The notes under the pieces: generated by a model
The model's database searches: none
What the model saw: the letters and a program-made list of their open reading frames with translations, nothing else
Told to the model about the DNA's origin: nothing
Part shown: positions 33,580-42,065 of the stretch, piece after piece
Layout: each line of letters starts with the position of its first letter
How positions within the stretch are numbered: position 1 is the first letter of the stretch
Translations under genes and position numbers: made by a program
Source of the DNA: Paraburkholderia podalyriae
Lineage (GTDB): Bacteria > Pseudomonadota > Gammaproteobacteria > Burkholderiales > Burkholderiaceae
NCBI RefSeq assembly: GCF_014397785.1
Contig: NZ_VZQQ01000009.1
Location: 62,001 to 126,000 of the forward strand
Direction of reading: 5' to 3'
DNA: 64,000 bases

Positions 33580-33996
33580 TCAAACGAGCGTCGTCTGCAC
33601 ATCCACATTACCGCGCAACGCCTTCGAATACGGGCAGGTCAGATGCGCTCGCTCGATCAACCCGTGCGCCACGTCACGTTCGACACCGGGAAGACTGACG
33701 ATCAAACGCGCCTGAAGGAAGTAAGCGCCATCGGTGGTGCCCAGATCGATTTCCGCATCGACGCTCGTATCGGCCGGCAACGGCACATGCACCGAGCGCG
33801 CCGCCAAACCGAGCGCGCCAATGAAACACGCCGACCAGCCGGCGCCGAGCAACTGCTCGGGGTTCGTTCCGACGCCCGAGGTGCCAGGCGACGACAGCTT
33901 GATGTCGAGACGACCGTCCGAGCTGCGTGCGGCGCCTTCGCGGCCGCCGGTCGTATGGGTTTTGCCGGTGTACAGCACTTTTTCGATGCGAGTCAT
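33580..33996 (-). CDS. ohr: Organic hydroperoxide resistance protein
   Basis: A 138-residue OsmC/Ohr-family thiol peroxidase. MTRIEKVLYTGKTHTTGGRE, the first redox Cys in LLGAGWSACFIGAL and the second in AHLTCPYSKALRGN match Ohr, which reduces organic and fatty-acid hydroperoxides. AGGAG precedes ATG 33996. No adjacent OhrR-type MarR regulator is present, so control is not obvious from the sequence. It lies downstream of the antiporter and Pcm-esterase genes on the same strand but is separated from them by 230 bases, so it likely has its own promoter. Confidence 0.88.
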   Translation of the reverse strand: MTRIEKVLYTGKTHTTGGREGAARSSDGRLDIKLSSPGTSGVGTNPEQLLGAGWSACFIGALGLAARSVHVPLPADTSVDAEIDLGTTDGAYFLQARLIVSLPGVERDVAHGLIERAHLTCPYSKALRGNVDVQTTLV

Positions 33997-34123
33997 GGTC
34001 GACTACTCCTGTTGATCTAGTGATATTCACGTCTGCAAATCCGGGTTCGAACTTGCGGTGCACGTATTGGAACGCGCCGACGTATCTCGCATGTGTCTGG
34101 ATCGACAGTTTTGGTAAGCGCGC

Positions 34124-34146
34124 GTATCCGCGGGCTGTGCGGATAC
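34124..34146. terminator. Stem-loop between ohr and the antiporter gene
   Basis: Perfect arms GTATCCGC and GCGGATAC with a 7-base loop. On the minus strand it follows the antiporter stop by about 80 bases. It may terminate that transcript or serve as a regulator site upstream of ohr. No T-run is visible. Confidence 0.4.
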
Positions 34147-34226
34147 ATTGCGATACAAGGGGCAGACAGGAGCCGAGCGCAGCGCCGCGCGACCACCGAC
34201 GCGCGCCGTCGCGCACATCGCTTGAT

Positions 34227-35531
34227 TCAATGACGCCGGTCGAAATACCGCCGCAACAGATAGTTCGCGGTCGAGCCGTGCAGCAGCACCGACAGCACGA
34301 TCGCATCGAGCACGGCCGGCAGCAATGGCGTCATCGCGCCGCGCGCGTATTCGAGGCCTAACATCAGGTAGTAAAACGCGCCGACACCGCGAATCCCCAT
34401 CCATGCCATCAGATACCGCTGGCTGTTGTCGATGCGCGCACCCATCATCGCGACGACGACGGACAGTGGCCGCGCGACGAAAAACAGAAACACCGCGGGT
34501 AACACGGCGCGCAGCTCGAGCATCGCGCGCCAATGCGCGGACACGACGCAACCGATGATCAGCATCAGCGACAACTCCGCGAGCCGCTCCATTTCACGCG
34601 TGAAGCCCATCATCGATTCGGCGAGGACCGCGTGCGCCTTTTCGGGGTCCTTGGCGACATCGGCCTGTTCGCCGTGCTGCACCTCGTCGAGCACTTCCGA
34701 CGGGTTCTTGTCGCCCGTCGCGCGCAATTCCTCGTGACGTACGGCGACGCCCGCCACGAACACCGCGACGAACGCATACGCGTGCAGCCACAGCGCCGCA
34801 CCGTATGAGGTCGACATCAGGCCTAGCGCGAGAAACCCATCGAGACCGATCGCTTCGCCGTACCGGGTGCGCAGAAGGAAGATGACCCGTGCGAACACGA
34901 TCGCGAATACGCAGCCGATCACAAGCGCACTGACGATGCCCCACACCACTGAGCCGACGAAATGCACGCCGCTGCCGGAGCCGAACAGTCTCGCACCGGC
35001 GAGCGTCAGACCCAGCACCGCGAACGGATAGGCGGCGCCATCGTTGAGACCGCCCTCGCCCGACAACGCGAAGCGCACGGGTTCGTCGTCGCCGGCTTGC
35101 GTCACGCGCAGCTCGTTGGCGAGCACCGGGTCGGTCGGCGCGAGCGCGGCCGCGAGGAACAACGCGGCGCCGTCGGCCCGTCCTGTCAGCAGCGCGGTGA
35201 AGCCGAACATCAACGCGATAGTGACGAGCATCGCGGGGCCGCCGAGCCGCAGCGGCAACAACCAAAGCGGATTGCGCAACCGCACGCGCAGATGCATGCC
35301 GATCGAAAACAGCGACACGACGAGCGCGACTTCGGCCAACGTCGCGAGCAGCGCGGCATTGCCAAGCAGATCCACGCCGACGAGCCCGGACACGGCCGGC
35401 CCGATCAGCAAGCCGACCAGCAGATAGATGATCGCGCCGGTCAGCGGCAAGCGGCGGATCGGCCCGCGCGCCACCGCCATGAACGTGAGGAGCGCGCCGA
35501 TCAGCAGGAACCAGACCGGTTCGTCATTCAT
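34227..35531 (-). CDS. CPA1-type cation:proton antiporter
   Basis: A 434-residue membrane protein with 12-13 hydrophobic segments. LAPTDPVLANELRV and GEGGLNDGAAYPFAVLGL are the paired CPA1 (NhaP-like) motifs whose acidic residues bind the exchanged cation; RGVGAFYYLMLGLEYA near the C-terminus also fits. It exchanges Na+ or K+ for H+. A cytoplasmic loop (residues about 275-315) is charged (NPSEVLDEVQHGEQADVAKD). The start ATG 35531 has GAGGAA upstream. It begins 38 bases after the Pcm-esterase stop and is likely co-transcribed with it. Confidence 0.82.
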   Translation of the reverse strand: MNDEPVWFLLIGALLTFMAVARGPIRRLPLTGAIIYLLVGLLIGPAVSGLVGVDLLGNAALLATLAEVALVVSLFSIGMHLRVRLRNPLWLLPLRLGGPAMLVTIALMFGFTALLTGRADGAALFLAAALAPTDPVLANELRVTQAGDDEPVRFALSGEGGLNDGAAYPFAVLGLTLAGARLFGSGSGVHFVGSVVWGIVSALVIGCVFAIVFARVIFLLRTRYGEAIGLDGFLALGLMSTSYGAALWLHAYAFVAVFVAGVAVRHEELRATGDKNPSEVLDEVQHGEQADVAKDPEKAHAVLAESMMGFTREMERLAELSLMLIIGCVVSAHWRAMLELRAVLPAVFLFFVARPLSVVVAMMGARIDNSQRYLMAWMGIRGVGAFYYLMLGLEYARGAMTPLLPAVLDAIVLSVLLHGSTANYLLRRYFDRRH

Positions 35532-35569
35532 CGCGCGTTCCTCGCCGCAAGCAGCGCGGCCGAGCGCCC

Positions 35570-37594
35570 TCACACGCCAAAGGGGAAAGTCTCCGCCACG
35601 CTGTCCTTCTGGTCGGCGCAAACGGGCAGCGCGCTCACCGCGCTCGTGCGATCGAACCACACGTACGCATCGAACTGCTCGGCCAGCGACGCTTCCGCGT
35701 AGTGGCTATACCGCTCGGTTTCCGGACGATAGATGACGCCGATGAAGCGCTCCAGCAGCGGCGCGCGCAGCCGTTCGCGCAGCGCGTCGTGCACCCCGGG
35801 CCGCAGATCGAGCAGGAAGCGCACGAGGCCCGTGCCATGCGTGCTGAATTCGACGCTGCCCTCGAGCGACGGCAGCACGGTCTTCACCTCCATCGGCCCA
35901 CCCCAGTCGCTGGCCGCGGCGACCGTCCCGCTGTGCGTGCCGAAACCGATCAGCGCCGCCGCGTCGCCGAACTGCGCGCGACACAGCTGGCCGAGATTGA
36001 TCTCGTCCTGCACGCGGCCCATCTGCGTGGCGCTCGCGTCGCCGATGTGCGAGTTGTGCGCCCAGACGACCAGACGAGCTTGCGGCCCGCCGCTGTCGAG
36101 CGCATGACGCAGCGTGTCGAACATGTGCGTGTCGCGCAGATTCCAGCTTTGCGGCCCGCCGTAATACATCGCGCGATAGTACTGCTCGGCGACTGCGACG
36201 AGCCGCGCGTTCTGCGCCGCGTCCAGGAAGCGCTCGCCGTCTTCCCGCGCGTAGTCGAGCCGGCTTTTCAGCAGGTCGCCGAGCTGCGCGACCACCTGCT
36301 TTTCGCACTGCGCGTAGCCGCCGCTCAACGCGGCGCGTCCATACACGGCCGGGTCTTTCTGCCACGGACTGAGGCAGCCATAGCGTTCGCGAGCGATGCG
36401 CGCCGCGACCGGATCGACGCTGTCGAGGTAGCGCAGCACCGCGTCGATCGATTCGGACAGGCTGTAGATGTCGAGCCCATAGAAGCGCGTTTCGCTGTCG
36501 CGGTGCGCGGCATTGTGCGAGCGCAGCCACGCGACGAAGGCCATGAAGTCGGTGTTGCGCCACATCCAGGTCGGAAAGCGGCGAAACGGTCGAGACCGCT
36601 CGGCGGGCATCGGTCGATCGCGCACATGCCGGTCGATGATCGCCGCGTCGGGCCAGTCGGCCTCGACCGCGACCGTCGAAAAGCCGTGCCGCTCGACCAG
36701 GCGTCGGGTGATCGCCGCACGCGCGCGATAGAACTCCGACGTGCCGTGACTGGCTTCGCCGAGCAGCACGACGCGCCGCCCGGCGAAGCGGTCGACAAAC
36801 GTCGCGAATTCCGGGGAATCGATGTCCGGCAACGGTTCGGCCGCGTCGCGAATCGCGATTTCGAGTGCGGCCAGCTTCGGTGCGGCCGGCTTAGGCGCGG
36901 CCGGCGTCGGCGCGGGTCGCGACTGCGCGTGCGGCGCGCCGCCTGGCTCCGGCCAACCATCGTCGCCGACGAGCGGCACGAAGCGCACTTCGGCGAACGC
37001 ATGTTCGTCATAGTCGTGTTCGCCGCGCCGCACGATCTTCACGAGCCGCTGGCGGCTCAGACTGCTGCCGACCGGCATCACCAGCCGTCCGCCGAGCGCG
37101 AGCTGCGCGCGCAGCGCCTGCGGCACATGCGGGCCGCCTGCCGCCGCGATGATCGCGTTATAGGGCGCATGCGCGGCAAGACCCGCGGTGCCGTCGCCGA
37201 CATGCACCTCGACGTTCTCGTAGCCGAGCCGCTGCAAGCGCTCGCGCGCGCTCTCGGCGAGGCTCGCGTCGCGCTCGATCGAATCCACCCGGCCCGCGAT
37301 CTCCGCGGCGAGCGCGGCCGCATAGCCGGAGCCCGTGCCGATGTCGAGCACGCGATCGCCGGGCTGCAATTCGGCGGCCGCGAGCATCTTCGCGACGATG
37401 TATGGCTGCGAGATCGACTGCTCGCCGCCAATCGGCAGCGGCGTATCGTCATACGCGAATTCGCGCAGCTCGGCCGGCACGAATGCCTCGCGCGGCACGC
37501 GCCGCATCGCCGCGATCACGTAATCGTCGCGCACGCCGCGTTGCACGATCTGTCGCTCGACCATCCATGTGCGCGCTTCGTCGAAATCGTCCAT
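35570..37594 (-). CDS. Fusion: protein-L-isoaspartate methyltransferase plus erythromycin esterase-like domain
   Basis: A 674-residue two-domain protein. Residues 1-210 are a Pcm-type methyltransferase: VQRGVRDDYVIAAMRRVPRE, GEQSISQPYIVAKM, SAM motif LDIGTGSGYAAALAAEIAG (about 83-101) and VGDGTAGL. An Ala/Pro linker (about 220-245) leads to an erythromycin-esterase-like domain (about 255-660) with VVLLGEASHGTSEFY (about 275-289) and LVVWAHNSHIGD (about 508-519), the Glu/His sites of that family. GAGGAGG precedes ATG 37594. The first domain repairs isoaspartate damage; the second is a hydrolase of unknown substrate. No antibiotic role is proven. Confidence 0.82.
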   Translation of the reverse strand: MDDFDEARTWMVERQIVQRGVRDDYVIAAMRRVPREAFVPAELREFAYDDTPLPIGGEQSISQPYIVAKMLAAAELQPGDRVLDIGTGSGYAAALAAEIAGRVDSIERDASLAESARERLQRLGYENVEVHVGDGTAGLAAHAPYNAIIAAAGGPHVPQALRAQLALGGRLVMPVGSSLSRQRLVKIVRRGEHDYDEHAFAEVRFVPLVGDDGWPEPGGAPHAQSRPAPTPAAPKPAAPKLAALEIAIRDAAEPLPDIDSPEFATFVDRFAGRRVVLLGEASHGTSEFYRARAAITRRLVERHGFSTVAVEADWPDAAIIDRHVRDRPMPAERSRPFRRFPTWMWRNTDFMAFVAWLRSHNAAHRDSETRFYGLDIYSLSESIDAVLRYLDSVDPVAARIARERYGCLSPWQKDPAVYGRAALSGGYAQCEKQVVAQLGDLLKSRLDYAREDGERFLDAAQNARLVAVAEQYYRAMYYGGPQSWNLRDTHMFDTLRHALDSGGPQARLVVWAHNSHIGDASATQMGRVQDEINLGQLCRAQFGDAAALIGFGTHSGTVAAASDWGGPMEVKTVLPSLEGSVEFSTHGTGLVRFLLDLRPGVHDALRERLRAPLLERFIGVIYRPETERYSHYAEASLAEQFDAYVWFDRTSAVSALPVCADQKDSVAETFPFGV

Positions 37595-37810
37595 CGCCGC
37601 CTCCTCGCGAACGCGCGGCGGTTCGCGCACCCCCCATTGCGACGGGACCCGCGCGAGTTCGCTGCTCTTCCACGTATCAGCAATGAGCATACCGCCGGCA
37701 GCAACTCGTGGCGATGCGCGAATGCGGACCGATACTTGCTGCCTGTGACGCGAAAGCGTTGGCACGAACGAAACGCCGGTCCGAATCCGTCGCACGACAA
37801 GGGCGAAAAC

Positions 37811-38350
37811 ATGAACATTCCGATGCAGGTCGTGTCGTTCCTCAGTTCGCGAGGTCTGAAGCTCGCGACCGCCGAATCGTGCACCGGCGGCCAGATCGCG
37901 TCGTATCTGGCGAGTGTGCCGGGCAGCGGCGCGTGTCTCGACGTCGGCTTCGTCAGCTACTCGCCGTCGGGCAAGGCCGGCTTTCTCGGCGTGCGGCAAA
38001 CCACGATGGAGCAATCCGGGCTCACCAGCGAAGCGGTCGCGCGCGAAATGGCCGAAGGTACGTTGTGCCAGCAAGGCTGCTGCGCGGACATCGCGGTATC
38101 GAACACGGGGCTCGCCGACGGCGGCGCCCATGGCGGCTCCGATGACGGTCCGCCCCCAGGCACGCAATGCTTCGCGTGGTCGTTCCGGCGGCGCGGCGGC
38201 GAGTTCCTGACGTTCGCGGACACGCGGCGCTTTTCGGGCGACCGCAACGACGTGCGTTCGGCAGCCGCGCTGTATGCGCTATCGCGCATCGAGCACTACT
38301 TCAATCAACTCCCGCGCATCGAGCGGGACCACTCAGAGACCGCACGATGA
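37811..38350 (+). CDS. pncC: CinA-family NMN deamidase (PncC-like)
   Basis: A 179-residue CinA C-terminal domain protein: LKLATAESCTGGQIASYLAS and GACLDVGFVSYSPSGKAGFL carry the catalytic Ser/Lys region. PncC converts nicotinamide mononucleotide to nicotinate mononucleotide. The usual TGIAGP block reads SNTGLADGG here and is followed by a Gly/Asp-rich loop, so the active-site rim is divergent. AAGGG precedes ATG 37811. Its stop overlaps the nadE start (ATGA), giving a translationally coupled NAD-recycling pair. It is divergent from the Pcm fusion gene. Confidence 0.75.
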   Translation: MNIPMQVVSFLSSRGLKLATAESCTGGQIASYLASVPGSGACLDVGFVSYSPSGKAGFLGVRQTTMEQSGLTSEAVAREMAEGTLCQQGCCADIAVSNTGLADGGAHGGSDDGPPPGTQCFAWSFRRRGGEFLTFADTRRFSGDRNDVRSAAALYALSRIEHYFNQLPRIERDHSETAR

Positions 38351-39207
38351 ATCTCCATACTTCCTTCGACACCAACGCCTGGCAGCAGGCGGTGATCGAC
38401 GAACTCGGCGTCGCGCGCAATTTCGTCGTGGCACAAGAGCGCGAGCGGCGCGTCGCGTTCCTCGGCGACTACCTGGCCTCGCAAGGCTTGCGCACCTACG
38501 TGCTCGGTATCAGCGGCGGCGTCGATTCGACGACCGCGGGACGCCTCGCGCAGCTTGCCGTCGAGCGCCTGCGCGACGGCGGCTACGAAGCACGGTTCGT
38601 CGCGGTGCGTCTGCCGTACGGCAGCCAGCGCGACGAAGAGGACGCCGCGGCCGCGCTCGCGTTCATCCGTCCGGACGAAACGCTGACAGTCAACATCAAG
38701 GAGCCGGCCGACGCGATGCTGGCTTCGCTCAAACGCGGCAACGTACAGTACGTCGACGACTTTCAGGAAGACTTCGTGCTCGGCAATATCAAGGCGCGCC
38801 AACGCATGATCGCGCAATACGCGATTGCGGGCGCGCGCGTCGGCGTGGTGATCGGCACCGACCACGCGGCCGAATCGCTGATGGGCTTCTTCACGAAGTA
38901 CGGCGACGGCGGCGCGGATATCCTGCCGCTCGCGGGTCTGACGAAGCGCCGCGTGCGCGCGCTCGGGCACGCGCTCGGCGCGCCGGAGCAACTCGTCCAC
39001 AAGGTGCCGACCGCTGACCTCGAAACGCTGACGCCGCAAAAGCCGGACGAGGACAGTTACGGCATCAGCTATCAGGACATCGACGACTTCCTCGAAGGCA
39101 AGCCGGTCAGCGACGAAGTATTGACGACGATTCGCCGCTTTTACATGGCGACGCGCCACAAGCGCGCGCTGCCGGTGGCACCGACGCCATCGTCGGCGTC
39201 GGTGTGA
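38347..39207 (+). CDS. nadE: Ammonia-dependent NAD+ synthetase
   Basis: A 286-residue NadE. The P-loop motif YVLGISGGVDSTTAGRLAQL (about residues 47-66) activates nicotinate adenine dinucleotide with ATP; VGVVIGTDHAAESLMGFFTK, DILPLAGLTKRRVRALG and KPDEDSYGISYQDIDDFLEG follow the bacterial ammonia-dependent type, and no glutaminase domain is present. The start overlaps the pncC stop by four bases. Together PncC (NMN to NaMN) and NadE (NaAD to NAD) are the first and last steps of NMN salvage; the NadD step must come from elsewhere. Confidence 0.88.
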   Translation: MNLHTSFDTNAWQQAVIDELGVARNFVVAQERERRVAFLGDYLASQGLRTYVLGISGGVDSTTAGRLAQLAVERLRDGGYEARFVAVRLPYGSQRDEEDAAAALAFIRPDETLTVNIKEPADAMLASLKRGNVQYVDDFQEDFVLGNIKARQRMIAQYAIAGARVGVVIGTDHAAESLMGFFTKYGDGGADILPLAGLTKRRVRALGHALGAPEQLVHKVPTADLETLTPQKPDEDSYGISYQDIDDFLEGKPVSDEVLTTIRRFYMATRHKRALPVAPTPSSASV

Positions 39208-39223
39208 AAGCGCGGCGCGCGCG

Positions 39224-39490
39224 TCATCCGGCGCGCTGGTGTTGGACTTGCTTTGACGCTTCGATGTCCTCGCCCGGCATTTCCTGCAGTTGCTGTTCGG
39301 GCGCGATGCGCGAGCCGCGGTCGCGATCCGCGGACTGATCGGTCGCCTCCTGCGGCGCGGCAGCGCCTTCCGCCTCGATCTGCCGGCGCGCTTCTTCCCA
39401 ATGGTCGGCGGCCCTGCCTTCGGGCGACGGATCGTTTTGCCAGATGTGGTATGCCCGCGTGCGGATGCGGGCTTCGAGTTCCTTGTCCAT
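39224..39490 (-). CDS. DUF2934 small protein
   Basis: An 88-residue charged protein. MDKELEARIRTRAYHIWQND, PEGRAADHWEEARRQIEAE is the DUF2934 pattern (Ala-Tyr-x-Ile-Trp ... Gly ... Asp-His-Trp); the rest is polar and probably disordered. GGAG precedes ATG 39490. The family is of unknown function and frequently found among stress-related genes in rhizobia and burkholderias, as here beside hemerythrin and NAD-salvage genes. It is convergent with nadE. Confidence 0.75.
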   Translation of the reverse strand: MDKELEARIRTRAYHIWQNDPSPEGRAADHWEEARRQIEAEGAAAPQEATDQSADRDRGSRIAPEQQLQEMPGEDIEASKQVQHQRAG

Positions 39491-39702
39491 ACGGTTTCTC
39501 CGTGAAGGTGAGCGATGCCGCGGTACGGCGCAACGCGCGCCGTGCCCCGATGACGGCGAGCGACAGGCGAGCAAGCATTGTTCCGGCCGGCGCGTGCTGC
39601 CATTTGTGTGGTTAGATGCGCGGAGTCGCGGGCCTGACAGGCGACGGATGGCGTGTCGTCGCCGTCGCAGCCGGATCGCCGGGCGCTATGAAAACCGCGG
39701 GC

Positions 39703-39975
39703 TCACGCCTCGGGACAGGCAAGGTCGGCCGCGACGATCCGCGCGCCGTATTCCTCGGCGGCGAGCCGCGCTTCCTCGATGCTGTTGAACGGACCGACTT
39801 CGGGCGCGCCATCGAACGGGAACAGACGGCGGCCATCCACCTTACGGCTCACCAGCAGGTCGGCATAGAATCGCCCGTCGGCGCTGCGTCGGGCGGTGAC
39901 GAAAATAGAAAAGTCGTCGCGCGAGAGGACCGCTGCCGGCGCGTATTGGATCAGTTTCAGCTTTCTCCTGGACAT
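39703..39975 (-). CDS. Small hypothetical protein
   Basis: A 90-residue protein (MSRRKLKLIQYAPAAVLSRD, SIFVTARRSADGRFYADLLV, FNSIEEARLAAEEYGARIVA). The start ATG 39975 begins a compact alpha/beta protein; the upstream in-frame extension is not supported. I recognise no established function, though the two-strand plus helix pattern resembles small domain proteins widespread in Burkholderia. It has no operon partner; 211 bases separate it from the DUF2934 gene on the same strand. Confidence 0.55.
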   Translation of the reverse strand: MSRRKLKLIQYAPAAVLSRDDFSIFVTARRSADGRFYADLLVSRKVDGRRLFPFDGAPEVGPFNSIEEARLAAEEYGARIVAADLACPEA

Positions 39976-40142
39976 GTCTCTCCCTGCCTGAATCAGGCCG
40001 CCCTGTTGTGCCCTCCTGCAATCGATGTTAATGGACGTGTAATAGGGTGCGTTCGTCCGTAACCGGCGACTTATGGACATGATTGTCGCAGCGACCCTTC
40101 AAACAGATCAGCGCGACAGCCGTGCGCAATGGCCGTGCGCCA

Positions 40143-40727
40143 TTAAGGCTCCAGCTTAACCGTGCCGGTCTTGTCCCCGACCGCGCGACTGCCCGCCTGA
40201 TCCAGCTTGCCTTGCAGCGTTTGCTTGCGCGCCGCGATCTTGTTACCGAGCGCGTTGAGATCGCAGCCGGTGCGCCGCAAGGCCGGAAAGAGTTCGCCTT
40301 CCTCTTCCTCGACGTGATGCCGCACCAGTTCGGACATGACCTTGAACGTCGCGTCGAAGCCTTTGTCGCCCGGCTTCAGCGTCTCGAACTTCGCGATCAG
40401 CGTCTTCACCAGAAAATGCTCGACAAGGGCTTCATCGACATCGAGTTTGTCGTCCTCGGGCAGCGCCTGTTGCGCGGCCGGGTACAGCAACTCTTCCTCG
40501 ATGACCGTGTGCATCGTCAGCTCTTCGCACGCGCGCTGCGCCAGCGCGGCTTTGGCTTCGAGCGTGTCGCGCTCGTCGCCGCGGGATTTGGCGAAGGCGT
40601 CGAACAGTTTCTCCACGGCGCGGTGATCGGCTTCGAGCAGCGCGAGCGGGTCGGGCGTGCGCGCGGCGTCGCGTGGAGCGGAGGGCTTCGTGTCGTCGGA
40701 AGCGGATTTCGTTGCGCGGTCGTTCAT
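40143..40727 (-). CDS. Hemerythrin HHE-domain protein
   Basis: A 194-residue protein. After a polar 25-residue leader come four helices with the di-iron ligand pattern: LLEADHRAVEKLFDAF, ELTMHTVIEEELLYPAAQ, EHFLVKTLIAKFETL and ELVRHHVEEEEGELFPAL. Hemerythrin-like proteins bind O2 or NO or protect iron centres under stress. It has an extended C-terminal tail (about 35 residues, basic). It is divergent from a GT4 glycosyltransferase gene. No partner gene indicates a specific role. Confidence 0.8.
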   Translation of the reverse strand: MNDRATKSASDDTKPSAPRDAARTPDPLALLEADHRAVEKLFDAFAKSRGDERDTLEAKAALAQRACEELTMHTVIEEELLYPAAQQALPEDDKLDVDEALVEHFLVKTLIAKFETLKPGDKGFDATFKVMSELVRHHVEEEEGELFPALRRTGCDLNALGNKIAARKQTLQGKLDQAGSRAVGDKTGTVKLEP

Positions 40728-40866
40728 GGCAGTCCCTTCTATCGATCAGGCATCCCGGTTGAGCAAACCCCATACCGCGCCGCCGGTCGCGCGCCGGTAC
40801 GTCGCTTGCTGCTGGTGGTCCGGCGCGGCGCGTTGCGCGCAACCCCCTTTCCTCTTTCAACGACCG

Positions 40867-41976
40867 ATGAGAATCGCCCAGATCGCTCCGCTTTACGAAA
40901 GCGTGCCGCCGTTCGCATACGGCGCGACCGAACGCGTCGTGTCGTATCTGACCGAAGAACTGGTTGCGCGAGGCCATGACGTAACGCTCTATGCGAGCGC
41001 CGATTCGACCACCGCCGCGCGGCTGGTGCCGATCTGTCCGCGCGGTCTGTGGCGCGATGCGCAGGTATGGGACACGCAAACGCATCATCTCAGGCAGCTC
41101 GCGCGGGTGATTCGCGACGCGGACTATTTCGACGTCGTTCATTTTCACGGCGAGCCGCTGCATTTCGCGTGGGCCGAGCGCCTGCCGTGCCGCACGCTGA
41201 CGACGCTGCACGGCCGTCTGCTGCCGCACGATCATGGCCCGCTGTTTCGCGAATTCGCGCGCGTGCCGGTGGTGTCGATATCCGCGAGTCAGCGCCAGCC
41301 GGTGCCGTGGGCGAACTGGCAGGGCACGGTCCATCACGGCCTGCCGCTCGACGAGTTCGCGTTTCAACCGATGGCCGGTCCCTACCTGCTCTTTCTCGGC
41401 CGCATGATGCCGGAGAAACGTCCCGATCTCGCGATCGAAATCGCCCGGCGCAGCGGCTTGCCGTTGAAGATCGCCGCGAAGGTGCATCCCGGCGAGCGCG
41501 ACTATTTCCGCGAGCGCATCGATCCGCTGTTGCGCCGCTCGACCGCGTTCACCGAATACCTTGGCGAAGTCGGCGGCCTCGCACGCCGGCAATTGATCGC
41601 GAACGCACGCGCGTTGCTGCTGCCGATCGAATGGGACGAGCCGTTCGGCATGGTGATGATCGAGGCGATGGCGTGCGGCACGCCGGTGATCGCGTTTCGC
41701 CGCGGCGCGGTGCCCGAATTGCTCGAGGACGGCGTAAGCGGCCTGATCGTCGATAACGTGGATGAGGCGATACAGGCGGTTGGGCGCGTCGTGGATATCG
41801 AGCGGGGCGCATGCCGCCGCGAGTTCGAGCGCCGCTTCACGGCCGCGCGCATGACCGACGACTATCTGACGATCTACGACACGCTGCTCGCGCGCGACAC
41901 CAGCGGCCAGCCGCAGGCGACGGGCAGCCAGCCCACGACTGTCGGATCGCTAGCCGGGGCTCCGCTTGCGCGGTGA
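40867..41976 (+). CDS. Family 4 glycosyltransferase
   Basis: A 369-residue GT-B enzyme: MRIAQIAPLYESVPPFAYGA (acceptor-side loop), FLGRMMPEKRPDLAIEIARR and the Glu-x7-Glu donor motif in EWDEPFGMVMIEAMACGTPV. It lacks membrane segments. Donor and acceptor are unknown. It lies alone between the hemerythrin gene and cheB, about 8 kb from the main glycan cluster, but could belong to the same pathway. The C-terminal 25 residues are low-complexity (QPQATGSQPTT). Confidence 0.75.
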   Translation: MRIAQIAPLYESVPPFAYGATERVVSYLTEELVARGHDVTLYASADSTTAARLVPICPRGLWRDAQVWDTQTHHLRQLARVIRDADYFDVVHFHGEPLHFAWAERLPCRTLTTLHGRLLPHDHGPLFREFARVPVVSISASQRQPVPWANWQGTVHHGLPLDEFAFQPMAGPYLLFLGRMMPEKRPDLAIEIARRSGLPLKIAAKVHPGERDYFRERIDPLLRRSTAFTEYLGEVGGLARRQLIANARALLLPIEWDEPFGMVMIEAMACGTPVIAFRRGAVPELLEDGVSGLIVDNVDEAIQAVGRVVDIERGACRREFERRFTAARMTDDYLTIYDTLLARDTSGQPQATGSQPTTVGSLAGAPLAR

Positions 41977-42065
41977 CGTCCGTGGCCATGCCGACGGGTC
42001 GGCATGTCACTTGCTCGGTTCTTTGATTGATACCAAAGTTTCTCCCCACGTCCCCGGAGACCACT

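Noticed and set aside
35570..37594. Calling the esterase domain a macrolide-resistance determinant
   Set aside because: The family is broad, the domain is fused to Pcm in a repair-type context, and nothing in the sequence shows macrolide specificity.
35702..38350. An 882-codon plus-strand frame running opposite the Pcm-esterase fusion
   Set aside because: Only its last 179 codons (from 37811) match a family (CinA/PncC) and have a ribosome site; the rest is a shadow of the minus-strand gene.
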